Positions 50,767 through 58,136 of a stretch of DNA of 64,000 bases are shown one piece after another. Numbering within the stretch: position 1 is the stretch's first letter; the number at the start of each line of letters is the position of its first letter. Below the pieces are notes generated by a model. That model had not been told where the DNA came from, searched no databases, and saw nothing but the letters and a program-made list of their open reading frames with translations. Both the position numbers and the translations under genes were made by a program. The DNA comes from Nitratireductor sp. B36 (lineage in GTDB: Bacteria > Pseudomonadota > Alphaproteobacteria > Rhizobiales > Rhizobiaceae): assembly GCF_020833685.1 (NCBI RefSeq), contig NZ_JACKZY010000004.1, positions 124,001 through 188,000 of the forward strand, in the 5' to 3' direction.

Positions 50767-52773
50767 TTATTGGGCGGGATTTCTCCCGCCCTTTTTTTCG
50801 GAACCGTACTCACTACACTGCGGTTCATTCCCTTTCGGGAATTCGAGGATCGAGGCGTTGCGCGTCATTCGCAGCGCCCGAGAAAGACTATCTTCAAACT
50901 CATCTTCGCTGATGGCTGGCGCTGCCGCGCGAACGGCGAGATTGCCGGTTGCGATGCGCGTGACCTTCGGGCGTGGAGCGGGCGTTTCCCGCTCCTCGCG
51001 CTCTGCCGGGCCATGGGCGAGGATTGCCGCGAGCTGCTCGGCCGACAGGCGCGCATGCGCCCGGCGTTCAGCTGCGACGGCCTTCTGGTAATCGTTGCGC
51101 GCCTTGGCGTGCGTTCGAGCGGCCTCAGCATCGTAGAAGCCGGCATCTTCAATGCACTCGGCCTCACAGATGAGTGCGTTGCTTTCGTCATAGACCTTGA
51201 GCGGCCGGGTCAGGTGATCCGGGTCAAAGCGGACGGTCAGGTATCGGCCGGCATACGCATTCAGTTCACGGCTCCAGTACCGGTTGCCGTAGAAGTGGAT
51301 TTCGCCGCTGCCCTTCTGTGCTCGGATACGATCTGCTGCCAGAAGCCAGAGGGCACGCTGTGCCGACGTCGGCCAGCGCACAATGGTGGCCGGGTTTTCG
51401 AGGCTCGCCTGAAAGGTCTCATCGAAGCTTCGGCCCGCGCACGAGCGCGCCGTGCGGCCGGGGCGAGCGTTGTGTTCCGCGATCTGTTGATCGACATGCT
51501 CGCGGAAGGCTTCGAGTGGAACCGCGCGCGAGGCGTAGTTCTCGGGCTTCGCGTCCGGCTTGTTTCCGGTATATGCACCCGCGCAGAAGGGGTGCCTGGC
51601 GATGTCGTCGGCCAGATCCCGGAAGGCGCGCTCGATCGGCTTTGACTGGCCGGAGAATGGCTGCGCCCACTTGAGCTCGATGCCAAGCGTTGTGATGAGG
51701 CCCTGCGGTTCCTCCTCGCGGACCTTGTAGCGATAGCGGGTGCGCGAACCACCGGTGATCCACTTCGATGCAAAAGCCCGGCCATTGTCGAGCGTGATCA
51801 TGTCGGGGATGCCGTAGCGCTCCACCATGTCGCCGATGACGAGACGCACGGTCTCTTTGTTTTCGCTTTCGGAGATGCGCCACGCGACGAACTTGCCGGA
51901 GAAAATGTCCTGAAGCGCGATCAGCATGACGCGGGTGATCCGGTCATCTGGCATTTTCACGAACACGTCGAGCTTGTGGCCGTCCATGTTCACGGCCTGC
52001 ATTGCGTGCAGGTCGGTGCGGGAGCGGCGCTGTGCGGGATACAGGGTTTTGACCTTGTCCTTTCCCGAACGCGCCAGCACCTGAACCGCCTCTGGCACTT
52101 CGGCATCAAGCCGGCGGCGCAGAGAACGCTCGGATGGTATTGGCGACCAGCCTTCCTTCTTGGCGGCTTTCTGGAGCCGCCGATAGCAACTAGAGAAGGT
52201 CGGTCTCTCAGGCCGCAGAAAATCAGATTTGATGTAGTCCCAAGCGCGCTCGTCGATGCCGGACTTTTGGGAGCCGTTTCCGTGCGTGGGGGCCAGCGCT
52301 GCGAGCCAGTCGGAGCGATCATAGCCGAGGCACATGCCCTGCCAGTTGTAGAGTGTGGCTCGGCTGACGCCGGCCTGCCGCGCCGCGACGCTGACAGCAA
52401 CAGCCGGAGCGATGCCCGCATCTTTCAGCTCGACCACTTGGAGGACAGCCTTCAGGCGGCGTTCACACTCATTTTTCGCTTCTCTTGAGAGGGCTTCGAA
52501 GAACGACCAGATCCGCGCCCGGTTCTCTGCTTGAGCGTTGGTGTCATCATTGGCCGTGGCAGAGTGGATGATCGTCAGCCGGGTCTGCGCCGCTTTAGGA
52601 AGAAGCAGGATGCTGTACTCCCATCCGCCGCCCCGGCGAGCGACCTTGCGGGCCAGTCCTTCCTTCGAGCGCCAGCCCTCCGCCTTGGCGAGTGCATCCA
52701 GCCCCTGCCGGGTCTGAGGCATGTCGGGCAGGCGGGCCGCTGCGAGTTCGGGGATCGTGAACCAGTCCTTCAT
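50767..52773 (-). CDS. MuA-type DDE transposase
   Basis: 668 residues. N-terminal Mu-type DNA-binding (DWFTIPELAAARLPDMPQT), an end-binding region with AARQAGVSRATLYNWQ, then the RNase H-like core with catalytic D (VNMDGHKLDVF), D (ITLDNGRAFAS) and E (KPIERAFRD). The C-terminal beta barrel and a tail that should meet MuB and ClpX follow. Cuts and joins phage ends TG..CA for integration and replicative transposition. All three acidic residues are present. Confidence 0.95.
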   Translation of the reverse strand: MKDWFTIPELAAARLPDMPQTRQGLDALAKAEGWRSKEGLARKVARRGGGWEYSILLLPKAAQTRLTIIHSATANDDTNAQAENRARIWSFFEALSREAKNECERRLKAVLQVVELKDAGIAPAVAVSVAARQAGVSRATLYNWQGMCLGYDRSDWLAALAPTHGNGSQKSGIDERAWDYIKSDFLRPERPTFSSCYRRLQKAAKKEGWSPIPSERSLRRRLDAEVPEAVQVLARSGKDKVKTLYPAQRRSRTDLHAMQAVNMDGHKLDVFVKMPDDRITRVMLIALQDIFSGKFVAWRISESENKETVRLVIGDMVERYGIPDMITLDNGRAFASKWITGGSRTRYRYKVREEEPQGLITTLGIELKWAQPFSGQSKPIERAFRDLADDIARHPFCAGAYTGNKPDAKPENYASRAVPLEAFREHVDQQIAEHNARPGRTARSCAGRSFDETFQASLENPATIVRWPTSAQRALWLLAADRIRAQKGSGEIHFYGNRYWSRELNAYAGRYLTVRFDPDHLTRPLKVYDESNALICEAECIEDAGFYDAEAARTHAKARNDYQKAVAAERRAHARLSAEQLAAILAHGPAEREERETPAPRPKVTRIATGNLAVRAAAPAISEDEFEDSLSRALRMTRNASILEFPKGNEPQCSEYGSEKKGGRNPAQ

Positions 52774-53234
52774 GGACGCCCCCGTCTTTTGATGGCCACT
52801 GGCGTGGAACGCAGTGTCTTGATGGAAGCTGCGATCTCGCGCTGCTCCTGCTGAAGGCGTGCAATCTCGGCGAGGCGCGCCTCATCCCCTTCAAGCAGCG
52901 TCAGGCCATCTTCGGAGACCACCATGTCCCATAGCCAGACCGCTCCGGTCGCGCGGACGAACGCCTTGAACCGGATGAGGCTAATGTCATGGCCCTCCTT
53001 GCTCTCAGCCGTGTAGGCGTCGAGTGAGGCTTTGGAGATGCTGGCTAGCCCGAGATACTGCGCCATACGGGCGGCGATCGTCGGCCGATCATATGGACAC
53101 TCACGGATGGCTTGAGCCATGGCGCGCTTCAGCTTCGAGCGAAAGCGCGCCATGTCGATCTGCTCGGCTCGCGCACGTACTGGAAACAAAGGCGCTTGGA
53201 ACAGATCAAACTGGTCAGGATGCCGCTTGCTCAT
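52770..53234 (-). CDS. Hypothetical protein upstream of transposase
   Basis: 154 residues. Contains FRSKLKRAMAQAIRECPYDR and IAARMAQYLGLASISKASLD, which look like a helix-turn-helix, and a C-terminal coiled coil. Similar proteins precede MuA in several alphaproteobacterial transposable phages. Overlaps the MuA start. Perhaps DNA-binding; no proven role. Confidence 0.65.
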   Translation of the reverse strand: MSKRHPDQFDLFQAPLFPVRARAEQIDMARFRSKLKRAMAQAIRECPYDRPTIAARMAQYLGLASISKASLDAYTAESKEGHDISLIRFKAFVRATGAVWLWDMVVSEDGLTLLEGDEARLAEIARLQQEQREIAASIKTLRSTPVAIKRRGRP

Positions 53235-54049
53235 GCGGCATCTCCATCATCAGCCCCGATATGCTCAATAAATCGCGCCTTGGTGGGGGCGCTGGCTCGC
53301 TCCCATGTGCCAACGAGCCGCGCGAAGATCTCTTCCTGCGGGTCAGCTTTCTTCGGTGGAGTTGGATTGCTCGAAATGAGCTGCAATGCCTGCTTCAGGT
53401 CGCCGGTTTCGCGAAATGCAACCGCTGCGCTGCGCTGCAGCTTTGGCTCAAGTTTCGCAAGCTTGAGAAGGGCAGACTGGTTGTCGGCCACTGGCGTGCC
53501 CCGCACGGCGTGGCGCACATCAGGGTGCAGGTTTCTGGAAATCTGGCCGAGCAGCTCAACCGAGCGGGGTGAGAACCCCATGCGTTCGGCGACATGGGTT
53601 GAGAAGCCAGCTCTTGCTTCATCTTCGATCAATTCCGCAATGTTTGCGGATTTGCGAAGATCCGGGTTTCCGCGCTGGACCTTCCCGTGTTTTCTTTCCC
53701 ATGTGTCTCGGTAGGTCTGAACAAAGATAGCGCGGTCGAGGGCTGACAGATCGTTGCGAAAGAGGTTCTCTTCGACCTCAATCAAAACCGCCTCGTCCTT
53801 ATCCGCTGACACAATGATCGCCTCAATTTCGGCGTCATCGAGCAGCTGGATCGCGCGGAGCCTATGCGCACCAGCCACCAGTGTGTACTTCCCGCCTTTG
53901 GATGCAGGCGTTGCGCGAACGGTAATAGGGTTCAGCAACCCGTGCTCGACGATAGAGGCCTGAATAGCCAGTGCATGGTCGTCTTCCACGGCCCGTAGCC
54001 GTTCCGGAACGATGATCTCAGAAATCGGGATAAGCTTGTAGTCGGCCAT
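53231..54049 (-). CDS. ParB/Spo0J-like nuclease-fold protein
   Basis: 272 residues from the ATG at 54049. The ParB N-terminal domain is clear: IPISEIIVPERLRAVEDDH, ASIVEHGLLNPITVRAT and LVAGAHRLRAIQLL (the CTPase box). A middle HTH-like part follows with RMGFSPRSVELLGQIS. No ParA partner is in the phage, so the role is more likely regulation or DNA processing during transposition than partition. Conserved position in alpha Mu-like phages is recalled, not checked. Confidence 0.85.
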   Translation of the reverse strand: MADYKLIPISEIIVPERLRAVEDDHALAIQASIVEHGLLNPITVRATPASKGGKYTLVAGAHRLRAIQLLDDAEIEAIIVSADKDEAVLIEVEENLFRNDLSALDRAIFVQTYRDTWERKHGKVQRGNPDLRKSANIAELIEDEARAGFSTHVAERMGFSPRSVELLGQISRNLHPDVRHAVRGTPVADNQSALLKLAKLEPKLQRSAAVAFRETGDLKQALQLISSNPTPPKKADPQEEIFARLVGTWERASAPTKARFIEHIGADDGDAA

Positions 54050-54417
54050 TATGCAGCGTCCTTCAGCTTCATTATTTCGCGGTGGTAGATGTGGAGCGCC
54101 CGGTCGGACATGCGCTGATAAGCATGATTGAACACCGGGCACTGCCGGCGCTTCGTGACGGTCCACATGGCGAATGCTATGCGGCCGCGATTGCGGTCGA
54201 CGAGTTTGGACGTCCGCCGCTGTGGCACGTCGAAAGCGTCACGCATCAGGGTAAGTGCTACCTGGCGGGCGAGCGCTGCATCGAGCTTCTCTCGCGGCGG
54301 CGCAACGATGTCCCTTATGGCGAGGTGCGAGAAGTGCTGCTGCGAAGCCCGGAAGCAGCAAGCCAGCATCAACTGGAGCCGTTCATTCTCGGAGTGGAGA
54401 TTGATGCTGCGGGTCAT
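54049..54417 (-). CDS. Hypothetical early phage protein, DnaA domain IV-like pattern
   Basis: 122 residues. The middle ALARQVALTLMRDAFDVPQR followed by RGRIAFAMWTVTKRR vaguely recalls the DNA-binding domain IV of DnaA, but the signature RDHSTV is missing. Overlaps the ParB-like start by one base (TAATG). Role unknown. Confidence 0.6.
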   Translation of the reverse strand: MTRSINLHSENERLQLMLACCFRASQQHFSHLAIRDIVAPPREKLDAALARQVALTLMRDAFDVPQRRTSKLVDRNRGRIAFAMWTVTKRRQCPVFNHAYQRMSDRALHIYHREIMKLKDAA

Positions 54418-54728
54418 TGTGTCACCACGAACATGAGAATGCCGAAGCTGGCGCAGAGGGTTGCCAGAGCGACCACAAGCGATTGCACAAAGCGGCGCTT
54501 CGCATTGTCCGCCGCGTCGAACGGTGTGAACGGGTTTGACCTGTCGAAATTGGCCGAACGATTAGACGTTGCCGCAAAGGTCGCGTTCACCGAGGATCGT
54601 GGTGTGACGCTGACAGCAGGCGAGCGGTCGACAGCCGGGGTGAGGGGAACTCCCGCGACCACCTTGCCGGATAGGTCCGGACGCAAAAGGCTAGAGCGGC
54701 CCCGTGTGTTGAAAGTGCCACAAGTCAT
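54414..54728 (-). CDS. Small protein with C-terminal membrane helix
   Basis: 104 residues. Ser/Arg/Pro-rich N-terminal 75 residues without clear fold, and a C-terminal hydrophobic helix (SLVVALATLCASFGILMFVV). Overlaps both neighbours by 4 bases (ATGA), which supports it as a real gene of the early operon. May be a tail-anchored inner-membrane protein. Confidence 0.55.
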   Translation of the reverse strand: MTCGTFNTRGRSSLLRPDLSGKVVAGVPLTPAVDRSPAVSVTPRSSVNATFAATSNRSANFDRSNPFTPFDAADNAKRRFVQSLVVALATLCASFGILMFVVTQ

Positions 54729-55018
54729 GCAACCGCCCTCCGGTCCTTGTCGGAGGTCGCTTTGCGAGATGACGTGGAGCCAAACTCTGGTTTGAAGATG
54801 CGATTGCGGGTTTTGGGATACCTGTCGGGAAAAACCTTCTCGACCGGCTCCTCCAGGAAGTCAGCTATCGCCCTTTCTGCTGGCTCGTTGGGCCGTGTCC
54901 AGATATTCTTTACGCCAGAAGTGCTAAGACCATAGCGCTCGGCAAGGCCGGTGAGGGTCATGCCTCTACGGCGCATATGGGCAAGGATAGAATGACGGTC
55001 CCACCTGGGAATTGTCAT
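54725..55018 (-). CDS. Ner/Nlp-type winged helix-turn-helix regulator
   Basis: 97 residues from the ATG at 55018; GAGGAG lies 6 bases upstream. The Ner family pattern is clear: WDRHSILAHMRRRGMTLTGL, then YGLSTSGVKNIWTRP and AERAIADFLEEPVEKVFPDRY. Ner of Mu shuts off early and repressor transcription. First gene of the early operon, facing the c repressor gene. Confidence 0.9.
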   Translation of the reverse strand: MTIPRWDRHSILAHMRRRGMTLTGLAERYGLSTSGVKNIWTRPNEPAERAIADFLEEPVEKVFPDRYPKTRNRIFKPEFGSTSSRKATSDKDRRAVA

Positions 55019-55034
55019 CGGCTTCTCCTCAAGG

Positions 55035-55154
55035 AGCGGATGCTGCAACATCCGCTTTTTGTTGGTTTGTGTTGTGCAATTGCCGCCTGAAAGATCAGGC
55101 GACTTAGATAGGGGTAAAACGGATATTCGTTTTTGTAAAGCGGAAATTCGTTTT
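55035..55154. promoter_or_regulatory. c/ner operator and early promoter region
   Basis: The 150-base gap between ner and c. Seen: AGCGGATG/CATCCGCT hairpin (55035-55056), CGCCTGA/TCAGGCG repeat (55084-55101), and two tandem palindromes AAAACGGATATTCGTTTT (55117-55134) and AAAGCGGAAATTCGTTTT (55137-55154), 20 bp apart. The last two are the best candidates for repressor/Ner operators; their spacing puts them on the same DNA face. Confidence 0.65.
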
Positions 55155-55168
55155 ACGAGGGTATAGGA

Positions 55169-55687
55169 TTGGCGAGGCCTGAGTCTAAGCCGAAAACGCC
55201 GGTTGCTGCGCGTTTGAGAGAAGTTCGTCGATCGCTTGGAGATCCCGATCGTGAGGTGATCGCCCAAGCTGTAGGCGTTAGCAAAAGCACTCTTGCGTCG
55301 TATGAGCGAGGTGAAAGTGAACCGCTGGCTTCTGTCTTGCGTGCCTACAACGAGAAGTTTGGTGTGAACCCGACTTGGCTTGTGCTTGGCGCAGGCGATA
55401 TGTTTGCCGTTCCACCAACGCGCATGGAGAGAGACGCGCTAGAGCCTGCATTTATGAAAAGGCTCGCGGGTATCGTTAATCGCATTCACCGGGAGGCTGG
55501 CATCCGACTACGGCCCGAAGACGTCGCGTCCGAAACGACCAGTTTTTACAATGAGCTCGCCCGACGCGTAGACGACCTTAGCGATCATGAGGAGGTTGAG
55601 GTGGTGTTGAAACAGGTGGAGCATCTTCTTAAGAAGCGCTTGTCTGAAGCAGTGGCCAGTCCAGGCACTGGTAAACGCTCGGCCTGA
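55169..55687 (+). CDS. Phage c repressor (XRE family)
   Basis: 172 residues from TTG 55169, GAGGGT 6-7 bases upstream. XRE helix-turn-helix in VAARLREVRRSLGDPDREVI and VGVSKSTLASYERGES, then FGVNPTWLVLGAG, a common linker of this class. The C-terminal half is helical (dimerisation) and lacks the Ser/Lys self-cleavage domain. It is the only early-region regulator on the plus strand and faces ner across the operators, so it should keep lysogeny. The rare start codon would hold its amount low. Confidence 0.85.
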   Translation: MARPESKPKTPVAARLREVRRSLGDPDREVIAQAVGVSKSTLASYERGESEPLASVLRAYNEKFGVNPTWLVLGAGDMFAVPPTRMERDALEPAFMKRLAGIVNRIHREAGIRLRPEDVASETTSFYNELARRVDDLSDHEEVEVVLKQVEHLLKKRLSEAVASPGTGKRSA

Positions 55688-56115
55688 TGATAGTAAATGC
55701 GTGCGCGTGTGCGCCTATGGGCGCGCTGGAGTCGCCATGGAGCCAATTCTTCTGTTGTTAGGTTGAGTGGAGAGACGAGCCGGCTATCTTGTCGGCGGCA
55801 ACTCGTACGGAGGCACCAGTGTCCCGGTGTGCGAGAGCGTTCGACGATCTTCGGTTTCGTAGAACTGCGGAGTGTTTGTCATTTCAGAAAGCTGCCTTCA
55901 TCCCTAATGGTGGAACGTTATTGGTGCAGATATTCTGTTGTAAATGGATCGCAATTATTTGGTTCAATAGTTCAGATAGGCCGCAGGAGATTGTTTAAAG
56001 TCCTCAGGTGCAAGTCGACGCACGGCACGGATACCGGATCAGTCGATTGGGCGTAGCCGAAAATAGGCGGATCTGAGCTCAAAACTACGGATACTGCATG
56101 AAACTTGAATGCCTG
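55688..56115. other. Gap without a convincing gene
   Basis: About 430 bases between the repressor and the protease gene. Only short frames are present on either strand and none has a ribosome site plus family likeness. It contains scattered CGGATAC-type words (near 56028 and 56088) but no strong hairpin. Confidence 0.6.
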
Positions 56116-57000
56116 CTACTGGTGAGACGCAACCGGCAGCCCCTTTCTAAAATGCGCCGAGCAAACCTGAGCAATGGCATCTTTTGTCCAACACAATCCC
56201 AAAGCGGCTTCACCTTCGCTTTCTGGGATGCGTCCACTATAAATTCCGATGAACTCCGTTGCTTCAGACCCGAAGATGTTCACATCGTCTCGGTACCAGA
56301 AGTCCGGGTCGTCAAGATCGATTGCTTTGTAGGGATCTTTGGCGTCCCACATGCCTCTAAATCGCGCGAATACAGGTGAACCAGACATTCCCTGGCGAGT
56401 GTAACCGTCTAGAAAAAACGCTGGAACTCTACGCCCGCCCACATCGACGTTGTAGAATGGCTCCGATGCAATGAATGTAGATTTCCAAATAGGAAGTCCA
56501 AATCCCGTTTGGAGCCCCCGAGGAAAACCTATGACAAAAGCTAGTTCGCCCGGAAGAACCGGCACCCGAGCGCCACTGATCATGTTCACGCTATTGTGCA
56601 TGAACTCCGGTTCTTGGTCGGGTTTCGGGTGAGCAATAGCGACAACGTCACAACGCTGATGAGGATGCTCAAGCCATAATTTGTCGAGTTGTGCTTCAGG
56701 ATCACCATAGATTTCTACCCTTCGGCTAACGATCCCAAAATTTCGCGTGTGATTGGTGGTGGAGGATTGCCACGACGCAGTATGGACCTCGATCCATAAC
56801 GGCGTCCGCCCTGATTTGTTGAGATTGTCCCCGCTGAAGAAGTCTTTACCTGTTAGATTATGCCAGTTAGTCACGATGAAACGCGTTTCATTGTGCAGGT
56901 AATGGAATGCTGTCCCTGTCGATATCTCGCCGCCCAAGTCATGCATAGAAATTTTGAAAGGGGCCTGTGAGTAGGTTGATCTCACTCCGTTCTCTGGCAT
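56116..57000 (-). CDS. Trypsin-like serine protease, probable prophage cargo
   Basis: 294 residues from the ATG at 57000, GGAGA 5 bases upstream. A trypsin-like fold with a full triad: His in FIVTNWHNLTG, Asp in CDVVAI and Ser in RQGMSGSPVF. No signal peptide, so cytoplasmic. AT-richer than the chromosome. It lies beyond the repressor but inside the proposed left end, a place where transposable phages often carry cargo. Proteases of this sort are known in defence and regulatory systems; the target is unknown. Confidence 0.8.
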   Translation of the reverse strand: MPENGVRSTYSQAPFKISMHDLGGEISTGTAFHYLHNETRFIVTNWHNLTGKDFFSGDNLNKSGRTPLWIEVHTASWQSSTTNHTRNFGIVSRRVEIYGDPEAQLDKLWLEHPHQRCDVVAIAHPKPDQEPEFMHNSVNMISGARVPVLPGELAFVIGFPRGLQTGFGLPIWKSTFIASEPFYNVDVGGRRVPAFFLDGYTRQGMSGSPVFARFRGMWDAKDPYKAIDLDDPDFWYRDDVNIFGSEATEFIGIYSGRIPESEGEAALGLCWTKDAIAQVCSAHFRKGLPVASHQ

Positions 57001-58136
57001 TAGACTCTCCGTCAATAGTTGGACACTCGACAAGGAGAATTGTCTAACATTGCCTCGAAAAGTTTCAGCAACAATTATGGTATGGGCGCGCAGACCAATA
57101 CGTCATAGCTGCTCCGGCTAAGATTGGGCGTAAGCTACATTGTCGTTGTCGCTCAAAAAAACGCAGCTTGTTGAGCTTTTCTCCAAACCGGAAATTGGCG
57201 CACATCCATGGTTGTGACAGTCATGTGTTCGGTAGCATTATGAGAGTGACTTTTGCTTCTTGAAATCAAGCTTCTCACCGGGGTCATAGGGCGTATTCCT
57301 TTGGATTGTATGGAGATTTCTAGCTATCTCCGCCAAGACTCCCGGCATTTGCATCTAAAATTTGCCTACTGCCCTATTGGCGCTGCCTCAGTGCCAGAAC
57401 TGGGTTCTTTTCTAAGAGCGCCTTAAAAGGCGCTTCTACAACGGTTTGAGGGCTGTCGAGGTTTTGCAAGCAGGCGTTTTAAAGGCGAATTGTCGAAGTG
57501 CCCGAAACTCTCCGCCATCGCCTCCAGATGTTGCAGCTTTCGGCACGCACTCTGTCAAAACGATGTGTAGCTCGATCGCGCAACTGTACCCGCAAAGCCT
57601 TGAGTTTCCGCCATTCCCCGGCCGTTCCCGCTTCATCCCGCAATTCCCCGTATTGTCTAATGGCTGGTGTCAAACAACACCCGGCGCCTGATCGAACTAA
57701 GCCTCCTCGTCCTCAAGGCGGGCCTCGTCCAACGCGGCGACGATAACCGCGAGATGATCTAAGGCGCGCTCATTTGGATGGCAGAAAAGCTCCAAAGCGC
57801 GGACGGCGAACGAGCGCGAGAATTGTGGGCGGGAAACAGGAAGCAGGTGTTCGAGGCAGGCCTGCCAGGGGCAACACTCCCCGCGCCTGATAGCAACAGG
57901 CAGACCAATTGCAGGCCTGTGAAAACCAGGTAGAAGCATTGCGTCCGGAAGACGACGTTTCGCCTTCCATGATGAATCCGCGACCGATCTGCGACCATAA
58001 GTATTTACAACCCGCTGTACGCGCACGGGATCCGGCCGGCTCCCGGCGGCTTTAAGTCTATGCTTGCAATTTGCATCGGCCTGCGGATGGCGGCAAGTTT
58101 GCAGGAGAGGCAAGCCGGTTTGGGGGACAACTGGAC
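57001..58136. other. Long stretch without a convincing gene, containing the probable prophage end
   Basis: About 1.1 kb. 57001-57440 is AT-rich and probably the phage's terminal segment. 57440-58136 is GC-rich with short overlapping frames; two on the minus strand (57697-58182, and from TTG 57673 downward) have stretches that look coding at one end only, e.g. ERALDHLAVIVAALDEARLE, and may be remnants of a broken host gene. I assign none of them. Confidence 0.5.
57411..57440 (-). other. Candidate prophage left end with inverted repeat
   Basis: On the minus strand from 57440 the sequence starts TGTAG, as does the other end at 15357. It includes the palindrome AGCGCCTT-AA-AAGGCGCT (57417-57434) and the word GCGCTCTTAGA, close to GCGCTTTTTAGA at the right end. 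The bases outside the two ends (CCCGG and ACGGT) do not match as a 5-bp target duplication. Confidence 0.3.

Larger units (their letters stand above)
15357..57440. mobile_element. Mu-type transposable prophage with P2-like contractile tail
   Basis: About 42 kb. Reading from high to low coordinates (the lytic direction), it has c repressor (opposite strand), Ner, four small genes including a ParB-like one, MuA, MuB, small early genes, GemA, Mor-type activator, lysozyme, holin, gp25-gp30-type packaging/head genes, protease/scaffold, capsid, P2-type tail genes and a Dam methylase. The replication and head modules are Mu-like; baseplate V-W-J-I, sheath/tube, E/E', tape measure and U-X-D follow P2. 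No tyrosine or serine integrase is seen, as expected for a transposing phage. Apart from one amber codon in a small gene the set looks complete. The exact ends are uncertain: both proposed ends begin TGTAG, but no perfect 5-bp target duplication is visible. Confidence 0.9.

Noticed and set aside
54082..54795. A 237-codon plus-strand frame across the early region
   Set aside because: It lies opposite three short minus-strand genes linked by 1-4-base overlaps; no family likeness and no fitting ribosome site.
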